Shown here in pieces: positions 26,136 to 33,344 of a DNA stretch of 39,060 nt (the first letter of the stretch is position 1; each line of letters starts with the position of its first letter). The position numbers were made by a program, and so were the translations under genes. The DNA lies in NCBI GenBank assembly GCA_035471625.1, contig DATIPT010000020.1, positions 1 to 39,060 on the forward strand. Reading direction: 5' to 3'. This DNA comes from DATEVL01 sp035471625 (GTDB lineage: Bacteria > Chloroflexota > Anaerolineae > Anaerolineales > E44-bin32). Below the pieces are notes generated by a model. That model made no database searches, was not told the DNA's origin, and worked only from the letters and a program-made list of their open reading frames with translations.

Positions 26136-26693
26136 ATGAAGCGAACATCGTGGAGGTTCGCGCTGGGCATGGCTCTGGTGGCGGGCGCCCTGGCCGGTTG
26201 CGCCGGAGCCCCAGGACGCGATCCGGGCGACATGGCCCCGGCGTTCTCGCTGCCATCCGTCGGCGGGGGCGAGGTTGCCCTGGCGGATTTCTCCGGGAAA
26301 CCGGTCTTGCTGTACTTTCACATGGCGGTCGGTTGACCGCCGTGCCTGCAGCAGATCGTTGATCTGCAGCGGAGTGAGGCGTTCCAGCGGCTGTCCGTTC
26401 CTCTGGTGAGCGTCGCCTTCGACAGCGTCGAGGAGCAGGCGCCGGAGATCGCGGCGATCGGCGCGGATCCGACTTTGATCCTGAGTGACTTCGATGGAAG
26501 CGTCTCGGAGGCCTACGGGGTCCTCGAGTGGGCAGTCGCCACCGGGGAGCCCGGTCACACCTTCGTCCTGGTCGGGCACGATGGTCGGATCGTCTGGACC
26601 CAGGACTACGGAGCGCAGGAGAATGGCGGCCGGATGTACGTTCCGGTCGAAGAGCTTGTGGCCAAGATCATCGACTCGTTCGGCCAGCGCTGA
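26136..26693 (+). CDS. Selenocysteine-containing redoxin lipoprotein (in-frame TGA at 26334-26336)
   Basis: 185 residues if TGA at codon 67 is read as selenocysteine (U). GGAGG lies 7 nt before the ATG at 26136. The signal peptide ends in GALAGC (lipidated Cys22). Then comes a thioredoxin/peroxiredoxin-like domain: GDMAPAFSLPSVGG, KPVLLYFHMAVG, then U67-P-P-C70, LVSVAFDS, and TFVLVGHDGRIVWTQDYGA. In relatives this position is the first cysteine of the redox motif CPPC or CxxC. The frame stays open for 119 codons after the TGA with normal composition and core motifs, and a SECIS-like stem starts 9 nt after it. A conventional annotation would split it into two fragments. It is exported and lipid-anchored, so it would act outside the cell membrane as a thiol/peroxide reductase. 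Confidence 0.85.
26346..26372 (+). promoter_or_regulatory. Bacterial SECIS-like stem-loop
   Basis: GCAGATC (26351-26357) pairs with GATCTGC (26361-26367) around the loop GTT. Below a single A-A mismatch, four more pairs (26346-26349 with 26369-26372, one G-T) extend the stem to 11 pairs. The loop begins 21 nt after the TGA and its first base is G. Bacterial SECIS elements are known to lie directly after the UGA with the loop about 16-37 nt downstream and a G in the first loop positions. Confidence 0.75.
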
Positions 26694-26723
26694 ACGAGCT
26701 CTGGCGCGATGACAGGACGGATG

Positions 26724-26745
26724 GCGGGGCGCTCGGGCGCCCCGC
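26724..26745. terminator. Bidirectional hairpin between selenoprotein and DUF711 genes
   Basis: GCGGGGCGC (26724-26732) and GCGCCCCGC (26737-26745) form a perfect 9-bp stem with a TCGG tetraloop, between convergent genes. No clear T tract. Confidence 0.55.
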
Positions 26746-26768
26746 TGCGGTTTCGTCGTCGCGCAGGC

Positions 26769-27983
26769 CTAGCCCCGGGGGGCAAGATCCAGAAGGCCGC
26801 CGCGCAGGAGTTCCCCCAGGGGGCTCTCTCGGAGCGGGATGACCCGGCTGTCGGCGAAATAGGCAAAGTCGAAGTGGACCTCGTCTCCGGCGGACTTCCC
26901 CGGGATCGGCATCAGGCGCGCCGTGAGGGGTTTGTTGAGGCGGAGGGCCAGGGCGCCGAGATCGAGCAGTACGCCTGTTAGTCCATCGACGCTCGAGTCG
27001 CCGGGGAGCGGGACGGCATCGAGCCCGGCGCCGCAGACCGCTGAGAACAGCAGCAGGTCGTTCACTGTCAGGTCCCCATCGGCGGCGCGTGACGCCAGGG
27101 TCTCGTCCTCCAGTACGGTCAGAAAGATCCCGCAGAAACCGGTTCGCCGAAACTGGGCTCGCTCCAGACAGTCGGCCAGGAAGGCGACGGCGGTGAGCGT
27201 TCCGCCGCGGCCGGCGACGGTTGCTCCGATGGCCTCGATCGCAGTCCCGATCGAACGGAAGTGGTCGGGGAACGGCGCCAGGGAGAAATCGATCCCCAAG
27301 AAGCGGATCTCGTTCTCGGCGGCAAGCGTCTGCAGGGGCCGCGTCAGAGCGGCGGCGTGCGCGTCGATCATGCCGACCAGCCGTCGACGAGCCGTGCCGA
27401 GTGACGAGACTTCGCGCATAGCGTCGACGGCGAGCTCGGCCGCTTCGGTGGCGACGGCGATCGCCGGCTCTCCGCCTCCATGGTAGGCGGCGGGGAAGAA
27501 GGGGGATCCCGGCGGTACGTTGGCCAGCGCGGCAAATCGCAGGTTGGAGAAGCCGTCGGGTGAGAGCCGAGACACATCTCGGATCGCCTGGGCGCAGCCG
27601 CGCGCGGCTGCCGCGGAGAGTCCGCTTTCGGGATCACTGAAGATGGCCGAGGTGAACACATTCTCGGTCGCGCCGAGGATATCGGGGACGGCCGCCAGTC
27701 CTCCGCTCTCGTCGGGGAGGGCCGGACCGATGCTGGCGTAGTCAATGCCGTTGACAAAACACTCCGCCTCGAGCTTGCCGGCCAAATCGGCGCGTTCGTT
27801 CGGGGGGACCGGACGGCTCATCTCCACCGGCGGCGGCGTCGCCAGGCGCAGCGTCTGCACCGGATAGCCGGCCGCCTCGAGCTGGGCGCGGGCGGTCTTG
27901 AGGATGCCGGCCAACGACGCGATGCGGCGGCTTTCGAGCGGCCACCCCGGATCCAGGAAACCGGTCAGAGCGCGAATGTTCAT
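26769..27983 (-). CDS. DUF711 (UPF0210) family protein
   Basis: 404 residues, somewhat shorter than the usual 440-450. It matches the UPF0210/DUF711 family along its length: MNIRALTGFLDPGWP, FVNGIDYASIGPALP, ENVFTSAIF, GFSNLRFAALANVPPGSPFF, FLGIDFSLAPFP and GAGLDAVPLPGDS. Structures in the family show a pyruvate-formate-lyase-like barrel without the glycyl radical. No function is established. Its ATG overlaps the stop... of its neighbour in reverse: the SpoU gene ends at 27980, 4 nt into this start, so this gene follows SpoU in the operon by coupling. Confidence 0.85.
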   Translation of the reverse strand: MNIRALTGFLDPGWPLESRRIASLAGILKTARAQLEAAGYPVQTLRLATPPPVEMSRPVPPNERADLAGKLEAECFVNGIDYASIGPALPDESGGLAAVPDILGATENVFTSAIFSDPESGLSAAAARGCAQAIRDVSRLSPDGFSNLRFAALANVPPGSPFFPAAYHGGGEPAIAVATEAAELAVDAMREVSSLGTARRRLVGMIDAHAAALTRPLQTLAAENEIRFLGIDFSLAPFPDHFRSIGTAIEAIGATVAGRGGTLTAVAFLADCLERAQFRRTGFCGIFLTVLEDETLASRAADGDLTVNDLLLFSAVCGAGLDAVPLPGDSSVDGLTGVLLDLGALALRLNKPLTARLMPIPGKSAGDEVHFDFAYFADSRVIPLRESPLGELLRGGLLDLAPRG

Positions 27984-28753
27984 GGGAGACCTCGCTGGCG
28001 TCGTATCTCGAAGAGCAGGACGGCCGCAGCTGCAGCCGTGTTCAGCGATTCGGCTTCAGGCACCGTCGGGATGGTCACGACGACGATGTCATCGCTCCGC
28101 CACGCGTCCGCCGGACCGCGGGCCTCGCCCCCAACGACGAGCGCCACAGGCTGTCGGGCGTCGAGCTGGTAGACTGGCCGGCCGCGATGCGGATCGGCGA
28201 CCCAGATGGCCAGATCCTGGAGTCGCCGGCGGATGGACCCTGGCGATTCCGTCACAATCGGCAGGTGGAAATGGGCGCCCATCGCCGCCCGCACGACTTT
28301 CGGATTGTAGGCGTCAACGGTGCCAGAGGTGAGGAAGACGGCCTCCACGCCGGCGGCCAGCGCCGTCCGGAGGACGGCGCCCAGGTTTCCGGGATCAGCC
28401 AGGCCGTCCGCGATCAGTGCCAGGGTGTAGCGGTCGGGCAGGGGAGGGTTGGGAAAGGGGACGACGGCCACTAGGCCTTGCGGCGTCTCGGTCGCGGCGC
28501 AGGCCCGCAGGACATTCTCCGAGACGAGCAAGGTAGGCGCGCCGCTCTCGGCAAACCCTTCAATGAGCTTGCGTCCGCGTTCACCAATGTCGTTCGTATG
28601 CAAGACGAAACGGGGGACTACGGCCGCGGTCAGGGCCTCTTGGGCGAGGCGAAGACCCTCGATCACGAAGGCGCCCTCCTCCTCCCGGGCGCGGCGCTTG
28701 CGCTGGAGGGATCGAATCCACTGGACGCGAGGGTTGGTCGTCGACGTGATCAT
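27980..28753 (-). CDS. SpoU/TrmH-family RNA 2'-O-methyltransferase
   Basis: 257 residues from the ATG at 28753. An N-terminal substrate-binding domain (TSTTNPRVQWIRSLQRKRRA, FVIEGLRLAQEAL) precedes the SPOUT knot with its three motifs: ADGLADPGNLGAVLRTA (1), VVGGEARGPADAW (2) and IPTVPEAESLNTAAAAAVLL (3). The family methylates the 2'-OH of a ribose in rRNA or tRNA using S-adenosylmethionine. The exact target (23S rRNA such as G2251-type or another) cannot be told. It lies 19 nt after the macro-domain gene and overlaps DUF711 by 4 nt. Confidence 0.9.
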   Translation of the reverse strand: MITSTTNPRVQWIRSLQRKRRAREEEGAFVIEGLRLAQEALTAAVVPRFVLHTNDIGERGRKLIEGFAESGAPTLLVSENVLRACAATETPQGLVAVVPFPNPPLPDRYTLALIADGLADPGNLGAVLRTALAAGVEAVFLTSGTVDAYNPKVVRAAMGAHFHLPIVTESPGSIRRRLQDLAIWVADPHRGRPVYQLDARQPVALVVGGEARGPADAWRSDDIVVVTIPTVPEAESLNTAAAAAVLLFEIRRQRGLP

Positions 28754-28772
28754 CCGATCGGCCCGCCCGAGG

Positions 28773-29372
28773 TCATGGTCGGCCGGGTGCCGCGCCGGGC
28801 GGGTTGACGGTCGTGAACCGGGCACGAAAAGCGTCTTCGAAGACAGCCAGGGTCGGGCCGTCGAACAGGGTCACCTCTACATGCCGGACCGGGCTGTTCG
28901 GGGATGCGGCGAAAAACGCGGCAATGGCTTCAAGAACGATCGGCGCAGCCCGTTGCACCGGGAAGCCGTAGACCCCGGTAGAGATCGCCGGCATCCCGAG
29001 GCTGGAGAAGCCCCGTTGCGATGCAAGTGCGAGGCTTGACTGCACGGCGACGGCAAGCTTTCGGTCCTCGTCGCCTTCCCCCCAGATCGGGCCGACGGCA
29101 TGGATTACGGCGCGGCATGGGAGGTCCCCTGCGCCGGTGATGGCCGGGCGGTCGAAACGCGCCGGGCCATGCTCCCGCACCCAGGCGTTGCTCTCGCGTT
29201 GGATGCTCTTCCCGCCGCGTCGGGCGATGGCGCCGGCGAGGCCGCCGCCATGTTGGAGCTGGGGGTTGGCGGCGTTGACGATCGCCTCGAGCTGGACCTC
29301 GGTCAGATCACCCTGGACCAGGGCGAGGAGCGCGCCGTCGGGGAAACGATACTCGAGGACCGTGCGCGACAT
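28773..29372 (-). CDS. Macro-domain protein (ADP-ribose binding, YmdB-like)
   Basis: 199 residues. Macro-domain signatures are VQGDLTEVQLEAIVNAANPQ, HGGGLAGAIARRGG (ADP-ribose binding loop), AVIHAVGPIW and GMPAISTGVYGFP (distal ribose/phosphate loop). Members hydrolyse O-acetyl-ADP-ribose or remove ADP-ribose from proteins or nucleic acids. The key Asn and the Gly-rich loop are present. First gene of a three-gene minus-strand run with the SpoU methyltransferase and DUF711. Confidence 0.92.
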   Translation of the reverse strand: MSRTVLEYRFPDGALLALVQGDLTEVQLEAIVNAANPQLQHGGGLAGAIARRGGKSIQRESNAWVREHGPARFDRPAITGAGDLPCRAVIHAVGPIWGEGDEDRKLAVAVQSSLALASQRGFSSLGMPAISTGVYGFPVQRAAPIVLEAIAAFFAASPNSPVRHVEVTLFDGPTLAVFEDAFRARFTTVNPPGAAPGRP

Positions 29373-29455
29373 GGGGCCGGGTTCGTCGCTCGGTCGGATC
29401 CGGACGCGACGACGCGGTCATTGTACACGCGTCCGCCCGGGTCTAGCGACGCGAA

Positions 29456-29479
29456 GACCGGAGCCTTGCGGCTCCGGTC
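29456..29479 (-). terminator. Terminator-like hairpin after rplT
   Basis: GACCGGAGCC (29456-29465) and GGCTCCGGTC (29470-29479) form a perfect 10-bp stem with a 4-nt loop, 22 bp after the rplT stop. On the minus strand it is followed by TTCG only, a short U run. Confidence 0.65.
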
Positions 29480-29501
29480 GGGAATGGACGCGGCGAAAGG
29501 A

Positions 29502-29849
29502 TCAGGAGGCGGCCGAAGCGACGATCTGGCTGAAGGCCTGCGGATCGCGCACGGCCAGATCGGCCAGCATCTTGCGATTGAGCTGGATGTCGGCGGCCCG
29601 AAGATCGTGCATCAAGCGGCTGTAAGTCGTCCCATTGAGGCGGGCGGCGGCATTGATGCGGACGATCCAGAGGCGGCGCAGGTCGCGGCGGCGCGTGCGG
29701 CGATCGCGGAACGCATACCACAGGCTCTTGAGCATCGCTTCGTTGGCGCGGCGGAACAGGCGGTGGCGCGACCCGTACATGCCGCTGGTCATTCGGAGGA
29801 CTTTCTTGTGGCGTCGGCGGGTGGTCGTCCCGCCCTTCACTCGTGTCAC
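29502..29849 (-). CDS. rplT: 50S ribosomal protein L20
   Basis: 115 residues from a GTG at 29849 (AGGAG upstream). The basic N-terminal tail and RRRHKKVLRMTSGMYGSRHR, followed by ALKSLWYAFRDRRTRRRDLR-type helices and WIVRINAAARLNGTTYSRLM, identify L20, which is needed for 23S rRNA folding and 50S assembly. It is last in the classic infC-rpmI-rplT operon, which in many bacteria is autoregulated by L20. Confidence 0.98.
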   Translation of the reverse strand: MTRVKGGTTTRRRHKKVLRMTSGMYGSRHRLFRRANEAMLKSLWYAFRDRRTRRRDLRRLWIVRINAAARLNGTTYSRLMHDLRAADIQLNRKMLADLAVRDPQAFSQIVASAAS

Positions 29850-29934
29850 AGCCTTCTCTCCTGCGGTCCCCTGGGCGCCGGCATCCGACGGGGATGCCCG
29901 TTAGGCGCGCCCAACGGCCGCTCCGGGAAACGGA

Positions 29935-30210
29935 CTACTTGCTCTTCCCGCCGCTTTTGGCGTTGGGATTGGCCTTGTACTTGTTGAGGTAGGGGGCCAG
30001 CCGGTGGACGCGCTTCGCCAGGCCGCGGGTCTCGACGGGGAGCATCTCCGAGAGCTGCGCCTTGGCACGGGCCGACCGCTTGCGCCGCAAATGGCTCTTG
30101 TTGCCCTTGGTGCGGACGAGCTTGCCCGACCCCGTCACCCGGAAGCGCTTGGCGGTCGCCTTGTGTGTCTTGATCTTGTATTTGCCCTTGCTTTTCGACT
30201 TGCGTGGCAC
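29935..30210 (-). CDS. rpmI: 50S ribosomal protein L35
   Basis: 91 residues, with AAGGAG 7 nt before the ATG. The core KYKIKTHKATAKRFRVTGSG and GKLVRTKGNKSHLRRKRSA identify L35. Typical L35 has about 65 residues. Here a C-terminal extension rich in Lys, Asn and Gly adds roughly 20, ending NPNAKSGGKSK. It is preceded by infC (29-nt gap) and followed by rplT. Confidence 0.97.
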   Translation of the reverse strand: MPRKSKSKGKYKIKTHKATAKRFRVTGSGKLVRTKGNKSHLRRKRSARAKAQLSEMLPVETRGLAKRVHRLAPYLNKYKANPNAKSGGKSK

Positions 30211-30239
30211 GACCGATCTCCTTGAATCCCGCCGGCAGG

Positions 30240-30758
30240 CTACTTGGCCCGGCCTGGCGATAGCATCATCAGCATCGTGCGCCCTTCCATCATCGGCGCC
30301 TGCTCAATCATCCCGACGTCGGCCAACTCCTCAGCGATGCGCTTGAGATCGTTCAGCGCGATCTCGGGATATGTGATCTCCTGCCCGCGAAACCGGATCC
30401 GGACCCGGACCTTCTTGCCCTCGGTCAGCCAGCGCCGGGCGTTGCGGACCTTGAACGACCGGTGGTGCTCAGAGGTCTTCGGCCGCATCCGGATTTCCTT
30501 GATCTCGACCTTGGTCTGAGCCTTGCGCGCTTCCCGTTCCTTCTTGTTCTTCTCGTACAGGAACTTTCCGTAGTCGAGGACCCGACACACCGGGGGAGCC
30601 GAGTTCGGAGCGACCTCGACGAGGTCGAGGCCGGCCTGCTGGGCGATCTGGAGCGCCTGCGAGATCGCCACGACTCCGACGTTCTGCCCGTCCGGCCCAA
30701 TCAGCCGCACCTCCGGAACGCGGATGTCCTCGTTGATACGGTATTCGGATGCGCTGAT
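30240..30758 (-). CDS. infC: Translation initiation factor IF-3 with ATC start codon
   Basis: 172 residues. No ATG, GTG or TTG lies in a sensible position before the IF-3 N-domain motif YRINEDIRVPEVRLIGPDG. AAGGAG (30765-30770, minus strand) sits 6 nt before an ATC at 30758-30756, giving the normal IF-3 N-terminus (SASEYRINEDIR). Rare AUU/AUC starts are known for infC and let IF-3 repress its own translation. The rest is standard: NSAPPVCRVLDYGKFLYE, the linker KAQTKVEIKEIRMRP, and the C-domain DHHRSF-like EHHRSFKVRNARRWL and GQEITYPEIAL. It heads the infC-rpmI-rplT operon. Confidence 0.95.
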   Translation of the reverse strand: MSASEYRINEDIRVPEVRLIGPDGQNVGVVAISQALQIAQQAGLDLVEVAPNSAPPVCRVLDYGKFLYEKNKKEREARKAQTKVEIKEIRMRPKTSEHHRSFKVRNARRWLTEGKKVRVRIRFRGQEITYPEIALNDLKRIAEELADVGMIEQAPMMEGRTMLMMLSPGRAK

Positions 30759-30783
30759 CGCGTTCTCCTTGGCAGGAATAGTC

Positions 30784-30810
30784 GGGCCGCCTAGCGTTTC
30801 CCGGCGGCCC
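30784..30810 (-). other. Leader hairpin of the infC operon
   Basis: GGGCCGCC (30784-30791) pairs with GGCGGCCC (30803-30810) around an 11-nt loop, at the predicted 5' end of the infC message and just upstream of its Shine-Dalgarno. It may stabilise the message or take part in autoregulation. Confidence 0.45.
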
Positions 30811-30823
30811 GGCTCGGAGGTCG

Positions 30824-30853
30824 ATAATACCACAGGGGCGGATGGAGCGTCAA
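30824..30853 (-). promoter_or_regulatory. Promoter of the infC operon
   Basis: On the minus strand, TTGACG (30848-30853) and TATTAT (30824-30829) with an 18-bp spacer, about 66 bp ahead of the ATC start. Confidence 0.65.
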
Positions 30854-30985
30854 ACGGCATTGGGCGGCGCCAGGGATGGGGTCGTGGCTGCTCCCCGGGG
30901 TCCGGTTGCCTGCGCCTGGGGGCTGGCCGGGAGGGTTGGGACGGTGATCGGATAGAGCGGCGTAGCTAGGAAGGAGGTACCGATT
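30854..30985. other. Upstream region of the electron-transfer operon
   Basis: About 130 bp between the infC promoter and the small leader ORF. GC-rich with several runs of G. I see no convincing promoter for the plus-strand operon. It must lie here or read in from elsewhere. Confidence 0.4.
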
Positions 30986-31081
30986 GTGAACCGGGCGGGA
31001 TGTGAGACCGTAACCGAAGTCCCGTTTCTCCGACCCCCTACCTGGGGAGAACGCGGGCTCTGGGGGAGAGCCCCCTGGTAG
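30986..31081 (+). CDS. Putative 31-residue leader peptide
   Basis: GTG at 30986 is preceded by a near-perfect GGAAGGAGGTACCGATT Shine-Dalgarno region and opens a 31-codon frame ending with TAG at 31079-31081, nine bases before the ferredoxin GTG. The peptide (VNRAGCETVTEVPF...) has no recognisable domain. Its last codons run through the hairpin that masks the ferredoxin ribosome-binding site, so translating it would open that site. It may be a real regulatory peptide or chance. Confidence 0.4.
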   Translation: MNRAGCETVTEVPFLRPPTWGERGLWGRAPW

Positions 31082-31082
31082 G
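31037..31082 (+). promoter_or_regulatory. Hairpin occluding the ferredoxin ribosome-binding site
   Basis: CCTACC (31037-31042) pairs with GGTAGG (31077-31082). Inside it, GGGCTCT (31055-31061) pairs with AGAGCCC (31067-31073) around a GGGGG loop. The 3' arm contains part of the Shine-Dalgarno (GGTAGGAGAGG) of the GTG at 31090. Confidence 0.5.
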
Positions 31083-31089
31083 AGAGGTC

Positions 31090-31365
31090 GTGTTCAAGGG
31101 ATGGTTCCGAAGGGACAACGAGAGGCGGACGGCCCTGGCGGGGGCGATCGTCATTCCTGAGGCGATCCGCTGCGTCGAGTGCGGGATCTGCTCGTTCAAC
31201 TGCCCCCTGGGAATCGACGTCCGTTCGCATGCCCGCCGCGGTCTGACGGTGTCCGAAAGCTACTGCCTCTCGTGCGGGGAGTGCGTTGCCCGCTGTCCAC
31301 GGGGGACCCTCCGGATGGAGCAGGCGCCCCTGTTTGCGGGGGCTTCGCCAGGGGATCCCGGATGA
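31090..31365 (+). CDS. Two-[4Fe-4S] ferredoxin-type subunit
   Basis: 91 residues from a GTG at 31090 (GGAGAGG upstream). Two perfect binding motifs are present: Cys28-x2-Cys31-x2-Cys34-x3-Cys38-Pro and Cys59-x2-Cys62-x2-Cys65-x3-Cys69-Pro. The layout matches two-cluster ferredoxin domains of electron-transfer complexes, such as those on HdrC- or GltD-type subunits. Its TGA overlaps the ATG of the next gene by 4 nt, so both are coupled. Cytoplasmic electron carrier of the operon. Confidence 0.92.
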   Translation: MFKGWFRRDNERRTALAGAIVIPEAIRCVECGICSFNCPLGIDVRSHARRGLTVSESYCLSCGECVARCPRGTLRMEQAPLFAGASPGDPG

Positions 31366-32675
31366 CGGCGAAATACGTAATCGTCGGGAACGGACCCGCC
31401 GGGGTGGCGGCTGCAGAGGCGATCCGAGCCCGGGATTCGGCTGGAGAGATCCTGATCCTCGGAGATGAACGCGCCGGCTTCTACTCGCGTCCCGGCCTGG
31501 CCTATCTCCTGACCGGAAGCATCCCCGAGAAGCAGCTCTACTCTCGTTCGGATGAGACCTACCGTCGCCTTCGCGTTCGCCGCGGCATCGCCCGGGCGGT
31601 TGGTCTGGACGTGGACGCGCACAGACTCGCCCTGGAGGGAGGTCAGCAGGTTGGCTACGACCGGCTCCTCTTGGCGGTCGGCGCCCGGGCGATTCGGCCG
31701 GGTATCCCAGGCATCAACCTGCCCGAAGTTGTGACCCTCGATAATCTGGACGATGCACGCTCCATCCTGAAGATCGCACGCCGCACCCGGCGGGCGGTCG
31801 TGGTCGGGGGCGGGATCACGGCGGTCGAACTGGCGGAAGGCCTGGCGAGCCAGGGCGTGGAGGTCCACTACTTGTTGCGGAAGGAGCGCTATTGGGGGGC
31901 GGTGCTGGACCCGCACGAGTCGGCATTGGTCGAGGAGCGCTTGGAGGAGGAGGGAATTCGCCTCCATCGCAACACCGAACTCTCCCAGGTTCTGGCGAAG
32001 CGGGGAGGCGTTGTAGGTGTGGAACTCGTCGACGGACGGCGATTGGCGTGCGGCATGCTCGCGGTCGCCATCGGAATCCGGCCGAAGCTGGAACTGGCCC
32101 AGGCAGGAGGCCTGGCGACGGACCGGGGCGTTTTGACCGACGAGTATCTGCGGACGAGCGACCCGGACATCTTCGCTGCCGGGGACGTCGCCGAGGTTCT
32201 CGACCCGGAACGTGGGGTGCGGGTACTCGATTCCCTGTGGTCCACGGCGCTCAGTCAGGGTGCGGCGGCCGGCGGCAACATGGCCGGAGCGGGCGAGCCT
32301 TACCCGCGCGGCATTCCCTTCAACGTGACCCGGGTCGGCGGCGTAACGGTGACCTTGATCGGGACGGTCGGATCGGGGGTCGAGGAGGGTGATCTGGTGT
32401 CGATCGCCCGCGGGGATAGTGAGGCCTGGCGCGGCCGGGTCGATGCTTTTGCCATCGAAGCGGAAGCGGAACGCAGCCGGATCCGAATTCTCGTCGGACG
32501 GGATCGGCTGGTCGGAGCCGTCGTGATGGGCGATCAGACTTGGTCTCGGCCTCTTCAGCGCTTGATCGCCGGGCGGGTCGGCATCGCCGATGTCCGGCCT
32601 ATCCTCGTCGACCGACCCGAGCGGATGCTGGGCGTCCTGGAAGACCTGTGGAAGGAGGCCCAGCGTGCGGCCTAG
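31362..32675 (+). CDS. FAD/NAD(P)-dependent oxidoreductase, pyridine-nucleotide disulfide reductase fold
   Basis: 437 residues from the ATG at 31362. FAD-binding VIVGNGPAGVAAAEA (6-20), NAD-binding AVVVGGGITAVELAEG (145-160), and the second FAD motif IFAAGDVAE with flanking SALSQ-like TALSQGAAAGG. The architecture is that of rubredoxin/ferredoxin reductases and NADH oxidases (class I flavoprotein disulfide reductases), without a redox-active cysteine pair in the usual place. It would move electrons between NAD(P)H and the co-encoded ferredoxin. The open frame continues upstream, but the signature starts here and the overlap with the ferredoxin stop supports this start. Confidence 0.9.
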   Translation: MTAKYVIVGNGPAGVAAAEAIRARDSAGEILILGDERAGFYSRPGLAYLLTGSIPEKQLYSRSDETYRRLRVRRGIARAVGLDVDAHRLALEGGQQVGYDRLLLAVGARAIRPGIPGINLPEVVTLDNLDDARSILKIARRTRRAVVVGGGITAVELAEGLASQGVEVHYLLRKERYWGAVLDPHESALVEERLEEEGIRLHRNTELSQVLAKRGGVVGVELVDGRRLACGMLAVAIGIRPKLELAQAGGLATDRGVLTDEYLRTSDPDIFAAGDVAEVLDPERGVRVLDSLWSTALSQGAAAGGNMAGAGEPYPRGIPFNVTRVGGVTVTLIGTVGSGVEEGDLVSIARGDSEAWRGRVDAFAIEAEAERSRIRILVGRDRLVGAVVMGDQTWSRPLQRLIAGRVGIADVRPILVDRPERMLGVLEDLWKEAQRAA

Positions 32676-33330
32676 CAAGGAGTTGATCCTCTCCCTGGTC
32701 GCGATCGTGACGATCAGCGGGTTGTATGCCGCGACCGTGAGCCGCATCGGGATTCCGGCGGCCAGTGGGTTCCTCGGGCACTCCCTGGGCGTCCTCGGTT
32801 TCGGGCTGATGCTGATGACGGAGACGTTCTACTCGCTGCGAAAGCGGGCCGTGCGCCGACCGTGGGGGACGATGCGGTCGTGGCTGCAGTTTCACATCTT
32901 CACCGGGATTGTCGGTCCTTTCCTCGTGGTCCTGCATTCGGCCTGGGCCTTCCAGGGTCTCGCCGGGGTGGCAACCCTCCTGACGCTTGTCGTTGTCGCC
33001 AGCGGTTTCGTCGGGCGGTACATTTACACCGCGGTACCGCGCTCGGCCGACGGCGTCCAGATGGAGGCGAGCCTACTGGAGGAACAAGTCGCCCAGGCCA
33101 AGTCCGCCCTGGCGCAGGCCTCGGCCACTGCGCTCACGGTGGACCGCAGGGCTCTCCGGGCGGATGAGCGGCGACTCAAGACCCTTGAGCGGCAACTCGG
33201 CGCCATGCGCTGGTCGCGGCGGATGCTGGCCGTATGGCACACGGTGCACATTCCCTTGGGGATGGTCTTGTTCGTCACGGCGATCGTGCATGCCGCTGCG
33301 GCGATGTATTACGCGACGCTCTTGCGCTAG
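32665..33330 (+). CDS. Integral membrane cytochrome b-like subunit
   Basis: 221 residues from a GTG at 32665 with AAGGAGG 6 nt upstream. It starts 11 nt inside the flavoprotein gene. Five hydrophobic segments lie at about 8-25, 36-52, 74-95, 101-121 and 192-215. Histidines His39, His77, His91, His192, His195 and His209 sit in or next to them and can coordinate two b haems. Between segments 4 and 5 is a polar, helical stretch (about 127-185, VQMEASLLEEQVAQAKSALA) that looks like a coiled coil. No exact family was recognised; NarI-, FrdC- or ferric-reductase-like b cytochromes share this arrangement. Confidence 0.8.
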   Translation: MRPSKELILSLVAIVTISGLYAATVSRIGIPAASGFLGHSLGVLGFGLMLMTETFYSLRKRAVRRPWGTMRSWLQFHIFTGIVGPFLVVLHSAWAFQGLAGVATLLTLVVVASGFVGRYIYTAVPRSADGVQMEASLLEEQVAQAKSALAQASATALTVDRRALRADERRLKTLERQLGAMRWSRRMLAVWHTVHIPLGMVLFVTAIVHAAAAMYYATLLR

Positions 33331-33344
33331 GGACCCCGGTGGGC

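Noticed and set aside
26334..26336. Reading the TGA as a nonsense mutation, i.e. a redoxin pseudogene
   Set aside because: The TGA sits exactly at the active-site cysteine position, the downstream half is intact and open, a SECIS-like stem is in the right place, and the promoter is strong. A random stop would rarely meet all of these.
28700..28740. tRNA T-loop-like GATCGAATCC stretch
   Set aside because: It lies inside the SpoU methyltransferase gene and no acceptor stem or anticodon arm can be drawn around it. No tRNA was found in the window.
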